Part shown: piece after piece, positions 51,714-63,689 of the stretch
Layout: each line of letters begins with the position of its first letter
How positions within the stretch are numbered: position 1 is the first letter of the stretch
Source: Glandiceps talaboti
Taxonomy: Eukaryota; Hemichordata; Enteropneusta; Spengelidae
Length of the DNA stretch: 64,000 bases
Direction: 5' to 3'
NCBI RefSeq assembly: GCF_964340395.1
Contig: NC_135565.1
Location: 1,704,501-1,768,500, forward strand
The notes under the pieces: model-generated
Database searches by the model: none
What the model was told of the DNA's origin: nothing
Seen by the model: only the letters and a program-made list of their open reading frames with translations
Translations under genes and position numbers: made by a program

Positions 51714-53392
51714 AGTAGATCTGTTACCTCGCCATCCAATAGTAGATCTGTTGTTACCTCGCCATCCAATAGTAGAGCTGTTGTTACCTCGCCATCCAAT
51801 AGTAGAGCTGTTGTTACCTCGCCATCCAATAGTAGAGCTGTTGTTACCTCGCCATCCAATAGTAGAGCTGTTGTTACCTTGCCATCCAATAGTAGAGCTG
51901 TTGTTACCTCGCCATCCAATAGTAGAGCTGTTGTTACCTCGCCATCCAATAGTAGATCTGTTGTTACCTCGCCATCCAATAGTAGAGCTGTTGTTACCTC
52001 GCCATCCAATAGTAGAGCTGTTGTTACCTCGCCATCCAATAGTAGATCTGTTGTTACCTCGCCATCCAATAGTAGAGCTGTTGTTACCTCGCCATCCAAT
52101 AGTAGATCTGTTGTTACCTCGCCATCCAATAGTAGAGCTGTTGTTACCTCGCCATCCAATAGTAGAGCTGTTGTTACCTCGCCATCCAATAGTAGATCTG
52201 TTGTTACCTCGCCATCCAATAGTAGAGCTGTTGTTACCTCGCCATCCAATAGTAGATCTGTTGTTACCTCGCCATCCAATAGTAGATCTGTTGTTACCTC
52301 GCCATCCAATAGTAGATCTGTTGTTACCTCGCCATCCAATAGTAGAGCTGTTGTTACCTCGCCATCCAATAGTAGAGCTGTTGTTACCTCGCCATCCAAT
52401 AGTAGATCTGTTGTTACCTCGCCATCCAATAGTAGAGCTGTTGTTACCTCGCCATCCAATAGTAGAGCTGTTGTTACCTCGCCATCCAATAGTAGAGCTG
52501 TTGTTACCTCGCCATCCAATAGTAGATCTGTTGTTACCTCGCCATCCAATAGTAGATCTGTTGTTACCTCGCCATCCAATAGTAGAGCTGTTGTTACCTC
52601 GCCATCCAATAGTAGAGCTGTTGTTACCTCGCCATCCAATAGTAGAGCTGTTGTTACCTCGCCATCCAATAGTAGATCTGTTGTTACCTCGCCATCCAAT
52701 AGTAGAGCTGTTGTTACCTCGCCATCCAATAGTAGAGCTGTTGTTACCTCGCCATCCAATAGTAGAGCTGTTGTTACCTCGCCATCCAATAGTAGAGCTG
52801 TTGTTACCTCGCCATCCAATAGTAGAGCTGTTGTTACCTCGCCATCCAATAGTAGATCTGTTGTTACCTCGCCATCCAATAGTAGAGCTGTTGTTACCTC
52901 GCCATCCAATAGTAGATCTGTTGTTACCTCGCCATCCAATAGTAGAGCTGTTGTTACCTCGCCATCCAATAGTAGATCTGTTGTTACCTCGCCATCCAAT
53001 AGTAGAGCTGTTGTTACCTCGCCATCCAATAGTAGAGCTGTTGTTACCTCGCCATCCAATAGTAGAGCTGTTGTTACCTCGCCATCCAATAGTAGATCTG
53101 TTGTTACCTCGCCATCCAATAGTAGAGCTGTTGTTACCTCGCCATCCAATAGTAGAGCTGTTGTTACCTCGCCATCCAATAGTAGATCTGTTGTTACCTC
53201 GCCATCCAATAGTAGATCTGTTGTTACCTCGCCATCCAATAGTAGAGCTGTTGTTACCTCGCCATCCAATAGTAGATCTGTTGTTACCTCGCCATCCAAT
53301 AGTAGATCTGTTGTTACCTTGCCATCCAATAGTAGATCTGTTGTTACCTCGCCATCCAATAGTAGAGCTGTTGTTACCTCGCCATCCAATGA
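51714..53392 (+). repeat. 30-bp minisatellite derived from the 71-bp unit, about 56 units
   Basis: Unit AGTAGAGCTGTTGTTACCTC followed by GCCATCCAAT, identical to an internal part of the preceding 71-bp unit. The last unit returns to TGATATCA, as in the parent. Alternating G/T (GAGCTG or GATCTG) is the main variation. Frames of about 600 codons on both strands are a consequence of the 30-bp period. 53393-53930 shows nothing recognised except homopolymer tracts. Confidence 0.97.
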
Positions 53393-53933
53393 TATCACTT
53401 CCAAAATAACATTTATTGACATTAGCAAGCCCATGTTACAAAGCCAGTCTAGTTCAAGCCTAGCATGGAGACCACAGTTAATCTTGCCTCTGTCTGCCTG
53501 GTGTAGTAACAAGTACCAAATATGTTAGGTATAAATTCATGTTGTGTACCAGTTTTTCGATAAATGAACATCGTAATAGACTACAAAGATATTAGCAGAG
53601 TTATATTCAGAGTTATATATGCCTGACTGTTTTATGTAACATTTAAAAAAATTTCATGATAAATGGTCAGATTAATATGAGCTCAATGTTCAGTATTTAT
53701 CAATCTTGCAATTGACGAGTCCAGTCTTTTATCCGCGTTAGGTTGAGGTCAGAATTTACGGTAGGGGGGATTATTTTGGTCAAAAAAAAATTCGCAGCCG
53801 TCCCTTCGTGCTATCAAAAAAAATCATGCCCCCGAACCCCCAAACTAATAAATTCCATAGCTCCCCCTCCCCGGCTATACATATTTTGATGTGTAATTAT
53901 ATACAGTACCCCCCCGCCCCCCCCCCTCCACTT

Positions 53934-56192
53934 AGAGATGTACAGTATGGTAGTGGAAATCCACTTAGAGATGTACAGTATGGTAGTGGAAATCCACTTA
54001 GAGATGTACAGTATGGTATAGTGGAAATCCACTTAGAGATGTACAGTATGGTAGTAGAAATCCACTTAGAGATGTACAGTATGGTAGTAGAAATCCACTT
54101 AGAGATGTACAGTATGGTAGTAGAAATCCACTTAGAGATGTACAGTATGGTAGTGGAAATCCACTTAGAGATGTACAGTATGGTAGTAGAAATCCACTTA
54201 GAGATGTACAGTATGGTATAGTGGAAATCCACTTAGAGATGTACAGTATGGTATAGTGGAAATCCACTTAGAGATGTACAGTATGGTAGTGGAAATCCAC
54301 TTAGAGATGTACAGTATGGTATAGTGGAAATCCACTTAGAGATGTACAGTATGGTAGTAGAAATCCACTTAGAGATGTACAGTATGGTATAGTGGAAATC
54401 CACTTAGAGATGTACAGTATGGTAGTGGAAATCCACTTAGAGATGTACAGTATGGTATAGTGGAAATCCACTTAGAGATGTACAGTATGGTATAGTGGAA
54501 ATCCACTTAGAGATGTACAGTATGGTAGTAGAAATCCACTTAGAGATGTACAGTATGGTAGTAGAAATCCACTTAGAGATGTACAGTATGGTATAGTGGA
54601 AATCCACTTAGAGATGTACAGTATGGTAGTGGAAATCCACTTAGAGATGTACAGTATGGTATAGTGGAAATCCACTTAGAGATGTACAGTATGGTAGTGG
54701 AAATCCACTTAGAGATGTACAGTATGGTATAGTGGAAATCCACTTAGAGATGTACAGTATGGTAGTGGAAATCCACTTAGAGATGTACAGTATGGTATAG
54801 TGGAAATCCACTTAGAGATGTACAGTATGGTATAGTGGAAATCCACTTAGAGATGTACAGTATGGTAGTAGAAATCCACTTAGAGATGTACAGTATGGTA
54901 GTAGAAATCCACTTAGAGATGTACAGTATGGTATAGTGGAAATCCACTTAGAGATGTACAGTATGGTATAGTGGAAATCCACTTAGAGATGTACAGTATG
55001 GTAGTAGAAATCCACTTAGAGATGTACAGTATGGTATAGTGGAAATCCACTTAGAGATGTACAGTATGGTAGTAGAAATCCACTTAGAGATGTACAGTAT
55101 GGTAGTAGAAATCCACTTAGATATGTACAGTATGGTATAGTGGAAATCCACTTAGAGATGTACAGTATGGTATAGTGGAAATCCACTTAGAGATGTACAG
55201 TATGGTATAGTGGAAATCCACTTAGAGATGTACAGTATGGTAGTGGAAATCCACTTAGAGATGTACAGTATGGTAGTAGAAATCCACTTAGAGATGTACA
55301 GTATGGTAGTGGAAATCCACTTAGAGATGTACAGTATGGTAGTAGAAATCCACTTAGAGATGTACAGTATGGTAGTAGAAATCCACTTAGAGATGTACAG
55401 TATGGTAGTAGAAATCCACTTAGATATGTACAGTATGGTAGTGGAAATCCACTTAGAGATGTACAGTATGGTAGTAGAAATCCACTTAGAGATGTACAGT
55501 ATGGTAGTAGAAATCCACTTAGATATGTACAGTATGGTAGTGGAAATCCACTTAGAGATGTACAGTATGGTAGTAGAAATCCACTTAGAGATGTACAGTA
55601 TGGTAGTAGAAATCCACTTAGATATGTACAGTATGGTAGTGGAAATCCACTTAGAGATGTACAGTATGGTAGTAGAAATCCACTTAGAGATGTACAGTAT
55701 GGTATAGTGGAAATCCACTTAGAGATGTACAGTATGGTAGTGGAAATCCACTTAGAGATGTACAGTATGGTATAGTGGAAATCCACTTAGAGATGTACAG
55801 TATGGTATAGTGGAAATCCACTTAGAGATGTACAGTATGGTATAGTGGAAATCCACTTAGAGATGTACAGTATGGTATAGTGGAAATCCACTTAGAGATG
55901 TACAGTATGGTATAGTGGAAATCCACTTAGAGATGTACAGTATGGTATAGTGGAAATCCACTTAGAGATGTACAGTATGGTAGTAGAAATCCACTTAGAG
56001 ATGTACAGTATGGTAGTGGAAATCCACTTAGAGATGTACAGTATGGTATAGTGGAAATCCACATAGAGATGTACAGTATGGTATAGTGGAAATCCACTTA
56101 GAGATGTACAGTATGGTAGTGGAAATCCACTTAGAGATGTACAGTATGGTAGTGGAAATCCACTTAGAGATGTACAGTATGGTAGTGGAAAT
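53934..56192 (+). repeat. 33/35-bp minisatellite, about 66 units
   Basis: Unit TAGTGGAAATCCACTTAGAG followed by ATGTACAGTATGG. A 2-bp insertion (TATAGTGG) gives 35-bp units. GTGGA..TCCAC forms a small inverted repeat in each TAGTGG unit; TAGTAG variants disturb it. Confidence 0.96.
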
Positions 56193-56480
56193 CAACTTCA
56201 GCGTCCATACATAACAATGAGAGATTTAATTTCTTTACAAATACATGTGGGCTTTGCGAAAAGGATTTCGCATCGGGCAGTAACCTATACTTGGAGATCC
56301 TTGGTCGACAGGGTATTGTCTTTCAATCTTGATTCTAGGCAGAAACAGCATCCCCCATGATAGCTAGTGGGGAGGGTGAGGGGCCTGGGGTTAAAAAAAT
56401 AAGGACATGTAGGGGGCCAAATTGCATAAAATTTCAACCATACACATTATTGGAAGCCATATAGAGTACTTGAAAATTGT
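56185..56480 (+). repeat. Dispersed repeat family, copy 2
   Basis: Matches 9401-9695 in inverted and 13530-13700 in direct orientation. One frame reads FTNTCGLCEKDFASGSNLYL, vaguely like a Cys-x2-Cys finger. This is weak evidence of a former protein. Confidence 0.65.
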
Positions 56481-56539
56481 CGCTTTGTTTGTCGATTTTC
56501 AGCTTCGCTTATTGCCTTTGGTGAGGCTGAACCTGTACT

Positions 56540-56905
56540 ATAACGCGGTTTAGTAACAGTCACGAATCTCAGTACCTGAACGCGATTTAGTAACAGTCAC
56601 GAATCTCAGTACCTGTACTAACGCGATTTAGTAACAGTCACGAATCTCAGTACCTGTACTAACGCGATTTAGTAACAGTCACGAATATCAGAACCTGTAC
56701 TAACGCGATTTAGTAACAGTCACGAATCTCAGTACCTGTACTAACGCGATTTAGTAACAGTCACAAATCTCAGTACCTGTACTAACGCGATTTAGTAACA
56801 GTCACAAATCTCAGTACCTGTACTAACGCGATTTAGTAACAGTCACAAATCTCAGTACCTGTACTAACGCGATTTAGTAACAGTCACAAATCTCAGTACC
56901 TGTAG
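56540..56905 (+). repeat. 41-bp minisatellite, 9 units
   Basis: Unit GATTTAGTAACAGTCACGAA, then TCTCAGTACCTGTACTAACG, then C. CACGAA/CACAAA is the main variation. Confidence 0.95.
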
Positions 56906-56984
56906 TGTGCCGATTATGTGGTTTGCTAGTCTCGTAGCGATTACGGCTCAATTCAACGGAAGATAGTATTTCTTTCAATGTTTC

Positions 56985-59600
56985 ACACGCATATGTACAA
57001 GTTATGCAATAAATATCATAGGTTAATATAGATATGTACAAGTTATGAAATAAATATCATAGGTTAATATAGATATGTGCATGTTATGAAATAAATATCA
57101 TAGGTTAATATAGATATGTACTTGTTATGAAATAAATATCATAGGCTAATATAGATATGTACAAGTTATGAAATAAATATCATAGGTTAATATAGATATG
57201 TACAAGTTATGAAATAAATATCATAGGTTAATATAGATATGTACAAGTTATGAAATAAATATCATAGGTTAATATAGATATGTACTTGTTATGAAATAAA
57301 TATCATATGTTAATATAGATATGTGCATGTTATGAAATAAATATCATAGGTTAATATAGATATGTACAAGTTATGAAATAAATATCATAGGTTAATATAG
57401 ATATGTACAAGTTATGAAATAAATATCATAGGTTAATATAGATATGTACTTGTTATGAAATAAATATCATAGGTTAATATAGATATGTACAAGTTATGCA
57501 ATAAATATCATAGGTTAATATATATATGTACAAGTTATGAAATAAATATCATAGGTTAATATAAATATGTACAAGTAATGAAATAATTATCATAGGTTAA
57601 TATAGATATGTACAAGTAATGAAATAATTATCATAGGTTAATATAGATATGTACTTGTTATGAAATAAATATCATAGGTTAATATAGATATGTACAAGTT
57701 ATGAAATAAATATCATAAGTTAATATAGATATGTACAAGTTATGAAATAGATATCATAGGTTAATATAGATATGTACAAGTTATGAAATAAATATCATAG
57801 GTTAATATAGATATGTACTTGTTATGAAATAAATATCATAGGTTAATATATATATGTACAAGTTATGAAATAAATATCATAGGTTAATATAGATATGTAC
57901 AAGTTATGAAATAAATATCATAGGTTAATATATATATGTACAAGTTATGAAATAAATATCATAGGTTAATATATATATGTACAAGTTATGAAATAAATAT
58001 CATAGGTTAATATAGATATGTACAAATTATGAAATAAATATCATAGGTTAATATAGATATGTACTTGTTATGAAATAAATATCATAGGTTAATATATATA
58101 TATATATGTACAAGTTATGAAATAAATATCATAGGTTAATATAGATATGTACAAGTTATGAAATAAATATCATTGGTTAATATAGATATGTACAAGTTAT
58201 GCAATAAATATCATAGGTTAATATAGATATGTACAAGTTATGAAATAAATATCATAGGTTAATATAGATATGTACAAGTTATGCAATAAATATCATAGGT
58301 TAATATATATATGTACAAGTTATGCAATACATATCATAGGTTAATATAGATATGTACTTGTTATGAAATAAATATCATAGGTTAATATAGATATGTACAA
58401 GTTATGAAATAAATATCATAGGTTAATATAGATATGTACTTGTTATGAAATAAATATCATAGGTTAATATAGATATGTACTTGTTATGAAATAAATATCA
58501 TAGGTTAATATAGATATGTACAAGTTATGCAATAAATATCATAGGTTAATATAGATATGTACTTGTTATGAAATAAATATCATAGGTTAATATATATATA
58601 TATATATGTACAAGTTATGAAATAAATATCATAGGTTAATATAGATATGTACAAGTTATGAAATAAATATCATAGGTTAATATAGATATGTACTTGTTAT
58701 GAAATAAATATCATAGGTTAATATATATATATATGTACAAGTTATGAAATAAATATCATAGGTTAATATAGATATGTACAAGTTATGAAATAAATATCAT
58801 TGGTTAATATAGATATGTACAAGTTATGCAATAAATATCATAGGTTAATATAGATATGTACAAGTTATGAAATAAATATCATAGGTTAATATAGATATGT
58901 ACAAGTTATGCAATAAATATCATAGGTTAATATATATATATGTACAAGTTATGCAATACATATCATAGGTTAATATAGATATGTACAAGTTATGCAATAA
59001 ATATCATAGGTTAATATAGATATGTACTTGTTATGAAATAAATATCATAGGTTAATATATATATATGTACAAGTTATGAAATAAATATCATTGGTTAATA
59101 TAGATATGTACAAGTTATGCAATAAATATCATAGGTTAATATAGATATGTACAAGTTATGAAATAAATATCATAGGTTAATATATATATATGTACAAGTT
59201 ATGCAATAAATATCATAGGTTAATATAGATATGTACAAGTTATGCAATAAATATCATAGGTTAATATAGATATGTACTTGTTATGAAATAAATATCATAG
59301 GTTAATATATATATGTACAAGTTATGAAATAAATATCATAGGTTAATATAGATATGTACAAGTTATGAAATAAATATCATTGGTTAATATAGATATGTAC
59401 AAGTTATGCAATAAATATCATATGTTAATATAGATATGTACAAGTTTTGAAATAAATATCATAGGTTAATATAGATATGTGCATGTTATGAAATAAATAT
59501 CATAGGTTAATATTGATATGTGCATGTTATGAAATAAATATCATAGGTTAATATAGATATGTGCATGTTATGAAATAAATATCATAGGTTAATATTGATA
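56985..59600 (+). repeat. 41-bp minisatellite, about 63 units, with (TA)n expansions
   Basis: Unit ATATAGATATGTACAAGTTA, then TGAAATAAATATCATAGGTT, then A. ACAAGTT/ACTTGTT/GCATGTT variants, and some units have ATAGAT replaced by longer (TA)n. Variant blocks recur (for example near 58090, 58590, 58720), indicating amplification of several units at once. Confidence 0.96.
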
Positions 59601-61464
59601 GATAAATAACGATGGACCCAAGTATATAACGCCAAGCTCTCTGTTTTGCTTACACACCGATAACACTTTAATGTGTATCTTGCTCCTAATGTCATACTTC
59701 GCACGCCGCTGAGTGGCTTACGTTAAGCTTATGGTGGTAAATAACGAACAGGTCTACTATCTATAGTTTAAATTTGACTGAAGTCAGTTGATAAGCAACT
59801 GAAAATACAACTATCAAACCAACACTTCATAATTCAAAATCAACTTTTTCAAGTTCTCAAAAATTAATATGTAAGTAAACATTCTATAACTTTGCAGTTT
59901 ATTGTGTGTTGGGAATAGATTATACTTTCGTATGGTGAGGTAATACTTCTAATGTGTTGATGACTGTGTGGTGTCATCCCAACTACTGCAAATAACTTAT
60001 TGCACAGAACGGTATGTATATAAAAGGACATGGTATATTGAACAATTTTGACAACAACTAAAAGACAATGTATCAATTATTCCTTGATAGATATCCTTTG
60101 TTAACTAAACTGCAGAATATTTGATCATTTGAACCAAAATATCTTCACCGGATCTCTTCAACGTAGCCACCATAGTTACCAATGAACAATCACCACAGTT
60201 ACCAATAAACCACCACCATGGTTACACTAAACAATCGCCATAGTTACTAATAAACAATCATCATAATTACCTATAAACAATCCCCATAGTTACAATAAAC
60301 AATTACCATAGTTACAATAAACAATCACCATAGTTACGAATAAACAATCGTAGTTCTCATATCTTTAGGATTTCCAAACAACTGTTATGAAAGTACTATT
60401 GGAATTTTAAATCCGACCGCCTGTAGAGATAGTACGTGTAACTCATTGAAAGTAAGACTTCATACTGATGTCACCGATAGATACAATCCAATGTAGAGAT
60501 GTTATTAGTTGTTTATTATTCGTCTATCGCTACGCAAAAAGTAATAAGTAAATAAAAGAATTAAAAATCAGAAAATAAAAGACGTGTTTTTAAAGTGTAT
60601 TTAAAGATATTGAGGTAGTTAATGTTACGTTTAAGTGAAGTGTACCATTAAAAATAGGCCAAGGCCCTTGTGTTGACAGCAATTCCTGGCCTTTGAGTGT
60701 GTTATACTGTAGACACATCTTGAAGGCTTTACTTTTAATGGATTCTACCAAAATAAACCTCGTGGCAGTATACTCAATACCCTACCTTTCTCTTTGATCT
60801 TGCCAAAAAATCTACCTAAATGACCTTCGACCCCAGAAGCCACGTCTACTTTAGCAACCACATTTCTTAAAGAATGGGAATTTAATAACCGAATTCCCTG
60901 ACGATGACGTCATACAAGTCACTGTAGAATGAAAAATGTTATCTTAATAGTTGTCTCCCGGGTACTTGGTGAAGTTTCCACTGAAATACTATCCAAAATG
61001 GCCGGCGGTGTCTGTGTGTGTTATAATGTACTAGTACTAATCTTGTTAGTCGTATTTACCCATGTCTACTACGTGTACAATTCAATGTTCACCACTCTGT
61101 TCTGATCCTCAATTCCAATTATTTACACAGGTTCACTACAATCGTTCCATTCATATAACCTTTCCAATTTCCGCCTATACATGCTTTAATCAATACCGTA
61201 GAAACATATGTGCGATTCTGGTATTCTCCATTAAAAGCCACAGAGTTGCTGTTCATTTCCTGTTATCTCTCCTCAATTGTCATTATTTGAGACGTCTATA
61301 GATGTCACACAAATTAAAACCAGTTTCAACCAGTATTAATTACTGTCTTCCATTGGAAAGGAAATTGATTTTTTTTTTAAAACTGGACTTATCAAATCAT
61401 GTGTCATGACATGTAACAATTTCTACTCGTGTTTCGATTCATGGTAAATGACGATCATCTGCTC
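59601..61464. other. 3' part of intron 1, mostly unassigned
   Basis: Contains a short degenerate repeat at 60165-60350 (about eight units with CAATCACCATAGTTAC). No further exon or element recognised. Confidence 0.45.
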
Positions 61465-61472
61465 ACACATGA

Positions 61473-61510
<38 letters not shown>

Positions 61511-61568
61511 ATGTATGTATGTCTGTCTGTCTGTCTGTCTGCCTGCCTGCCTGTCTGTCTGTCTGTCT

Positions 61569-61613
<45 letters not shown>

Positions 61614-61790
61614 GTGTACATACATGCATGCATGCATGCATGCATAGATGTATGTATGCGTGCATGTATGCACGTATGTATGTATGTATGTATGTATGTA
61701 TGTATGTATGTATGTATGTATGTATGTATGTATGTGCGTGCGTGCGTGTGTGTATGCATGCATGCGTGCGTAAGTATGTATGTATAATCG
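61465..61790 (+). repeat. (GTCT)n/(GCAT)n/(GTAT)n microsatellite
   Basis: Tetranucleotide tracts ending about 45 bp before the exon 2 acceptor. Repetitive-codon frames here are artefacts. Confidence 0.96.
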
Positions 61791-61833
61791 GTAATGACAG
61801 CACTTTACTCACAAATTTCTGCTTTCATTTCAG

Positions 61834-61890
61834 CGTTAACGGTTCGATTTCTGGCAAGAAGATTCCTAACAGAGTATGCGCAGAACTTGG
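61834..61890 (+). CDS. Ras-like small GTPase, exon 2 (switch I region)
   Basis: A 57-bp exon flanked by a pyrimidine-rich acceptor (TTTCATTTCAG, ending 61833) and a GTAAGA donor (61891), phase 1 at both ends. With the base from exon 1 it encodes ALTVRFLARRFLTEYAQNL (residues 65-83): helix 1 and the start of the effector loop. The match to the Ras pattern GKSALTVxFLxxRFxxEY is close. The switch I threonine that coordinates Mg2+ in Ras (T35) is replaced by Asn82, as I recall for RASL12 and RASL11. A long (TA)n tract starts about six bases after the donor. Confidence 0.88.
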
Positions 61891-61893
61891 GTA

Positions 61894-61999
<106 letters not shown>

Positions 62000-62504
62000 G
62001 TCGGGTTTATAGCGCTTACAGAAGATCATACAAATTGCTTGATGGCGTGAATAAAGCCATGATACTAATAACCTCTGCTATATTAATTACTTCTATAGCA
62101 ATTTTGCCAGCTATAATGTGTTTATATCAGGAGTGGCTGCTGTGCCTGTCATATTGAGTATAATAAATGCAAATTTGAAATTGTCTGATAAAAACGAACG
62201 CCTTAAGGTCAATATAGAAATTACAAACAATTATTGACTTTAATACAGAAGTAAAATATTTGCAGAAAACCCACCATAAGTTGTCAAAGATGTATTTGAT
62301 AATACATCATTAGCATTTCAGAAAAATGATTATTATGTAACCCCCTTTGGAATTTTTCTTAAGAATTATAAAATAAATGGGTATTCAGATGCACAGTGCT
62401 TCAATTAGAAACACTTTACCCGGGGATATACCTGAGATATAATGAAAGGTACAAATAATCTGTTTTACCAATAATCTGCTTTGGCAGTATAATACACGTC
62501 GCGT

Positions 62505-62791
62505 CTTGTCATTTTTAAAGCTTGTTGCAAACGTTTAAAACACGCGGGCTACGTATTTGAATTTCCAATATATAAATATTCATGTAACCGTCGCGAGTCA
62601 CGTCGCTGACCCCGAGGTCATTCATCTGGCGAAACTTCCGTACCTCCGTAACCCGTTTCATTATTGATTGACATCCAGTTTACCCGTTAAAAGGCTATTA
62701 GCGATGTGACTCGCTACGGTTACATGAATATTTAAATTGGAAATTCAAATAGGTGTTTTAAACGTTTGCAACAAGTTTTAAAAATGACAAG
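62505..62791. mobile_element. 287-bp foldback MITE in intron 2
   Basis: Arms of about 100 bp are inverted: CTTGTCATTTTTAAAGCTTG at the left and CAAGTTTTAAAAATGACAAG at the right, extending inward through TGAATTTCCAAT/ATTGGAAATTCA and ATATTCATGTAACCGT/ACGGTTACATGAATAT. No clear target duplication and no coding sequence. Confidence 0.75.
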
Positions 62792-63021
62792 ATTCCACAG
62801 AGCAACAATTCAGAAATCGTCAGGATTTCAGCCTTTCTGTTCATTTTACTGTCAATTTCGCCTGGTAAAATGTGAGTTCTAAGCATATTTGTTCTAGCGA
62901 GGTGGATTTTTGACTGATCTGAAGTCAAGTTATGGCATTTCTTTCAGGATATGAAAATTATAATAGTACTCGCTTTTGGGTATGGATGTTGATCAGTCTC
63001 AACCCCTTGTGGGTTATTTCA

Positions 63022-63277
63022 AGATGTGATCATGTGGGGGGGGGGGGGGGATTGTGTTTGTTCGTTGTCGTTTACTTATGTATGTATCTACTCATGTGTT
63101 GGTTAGTTAGTTTGTTTGTTTGTTTGTGTGTGTTTGTTTGTTTGTTTGTTTGCCTGTCTGTTTATTTATTTGTTTGTTTACTTGTTTATTTGTTTGGTTT
63201 TTACTTGTTTGTGTTTTGTTTGTTTACTTGTTTGTTTATATTTGTAAACAAAACTAACTGAGTCTGAGCTCCCTGTG
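63022..63277 (+). mobile_element. Half copy of the 3464 palindromic element
   Basis: Matches the right arm of the 3464-3928 element in order: poly-G, TTGTTCGTTG, ATGTATGTATCTACTCAT, TTTG tracts, ATATTTGTAAACA, then CTCCCTGTG. The left arm is missing. Confidence 0.7.
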
Positions 63278-63374
63278 ATCTACCTACAGACCTATCTATA
63301 ATGTTTCAGCCACAGTAAAGTGCTTAAATCATAGATATTTCATTGACACATCATTCTGTCATTTATATCCGTAG

Positions 63375-63448
63375 AATTTTCATACGAACGCCAAGTTTCA
63401 GTCGATGAGGGCGCCGTTAGCGTTTTAGTAACAGATACTGCAGGGTTG
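63375..63448 (+). CDS. Ras-like small GTPase, exon 3 (DTAG motif), gene continues beyond window
   Basis: A 74-bp exon after acceptor ATCCGTAG and before donor GTGAGT (63449). Entered in phase 1 and left in phase 0, it encodes EFSYERQVSVDEGAVSVLVT and then DTAGL (residues 84-108): strands 2 and 3 and the G3 motif. Ras has Gln61 after DTAG; here residue 108 is Leu. The remaining G4 (NKxD) and G5 (SAK) motifs must lie downstream of 64000, so the gene is partial only because of the window edge. A (GT)n microsatellite begins about 40 bases past the donor. Confidence 0.86.
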
Positions 63449-63485
63449 GTGAGTATTTCAGTCTATCTGTCAGTCAGTCAGTCTG

Positions 63486-63487
<2 letters not shown>

Positions 63488-63558
<71 letters not shown>
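63488..63558 (+). repeat. (GT)n microsatellite
   Basis: About 70 bp of GT repeats, about 40 bp after the exon 3 donor. Confidence 0.97.
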
Positions 63559-63559
<1 letters not shown>

Positions 63560-63689
63560 AGGTTATGTTTCTGCCATGTTTGAAGGAAACAACAACACAT
63601 TTTTTAGCGAAACACAAGACGGAAAACTAAACCAAACCCAGGGGATCAAAATATGATAATGGTCATTCTGACTTGATCACAAAATGACA

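Larger units (their letters stand above)
25022..61833 (+). other. Intron 1 of the Ras-like gene (36.8 kb, tandem-repeat rich)
   Basis: Inferred from the in-phase join of exons 1 and 2 at the P-loop. No exon can be missing, because the joined codon gives an uninterrupted GKSALTV. The intron holds about seventeen tandem-repeat blocks, microsatellites, a Penelope-like fragment and a LINE fragment. No other convincing host coding exon was seen on either strand. Confidence 0.82.

Noticed and set aside
51625-53528. Three overlapping frames of about 600 codons
   Set aside because: A by-product of the 30-bp period; no start context or domain.
14946-59600. Centromeric satellite
   Set aside because: Many different short arrays rather than one homogeneous high-order satellite, and a gene spans the region.
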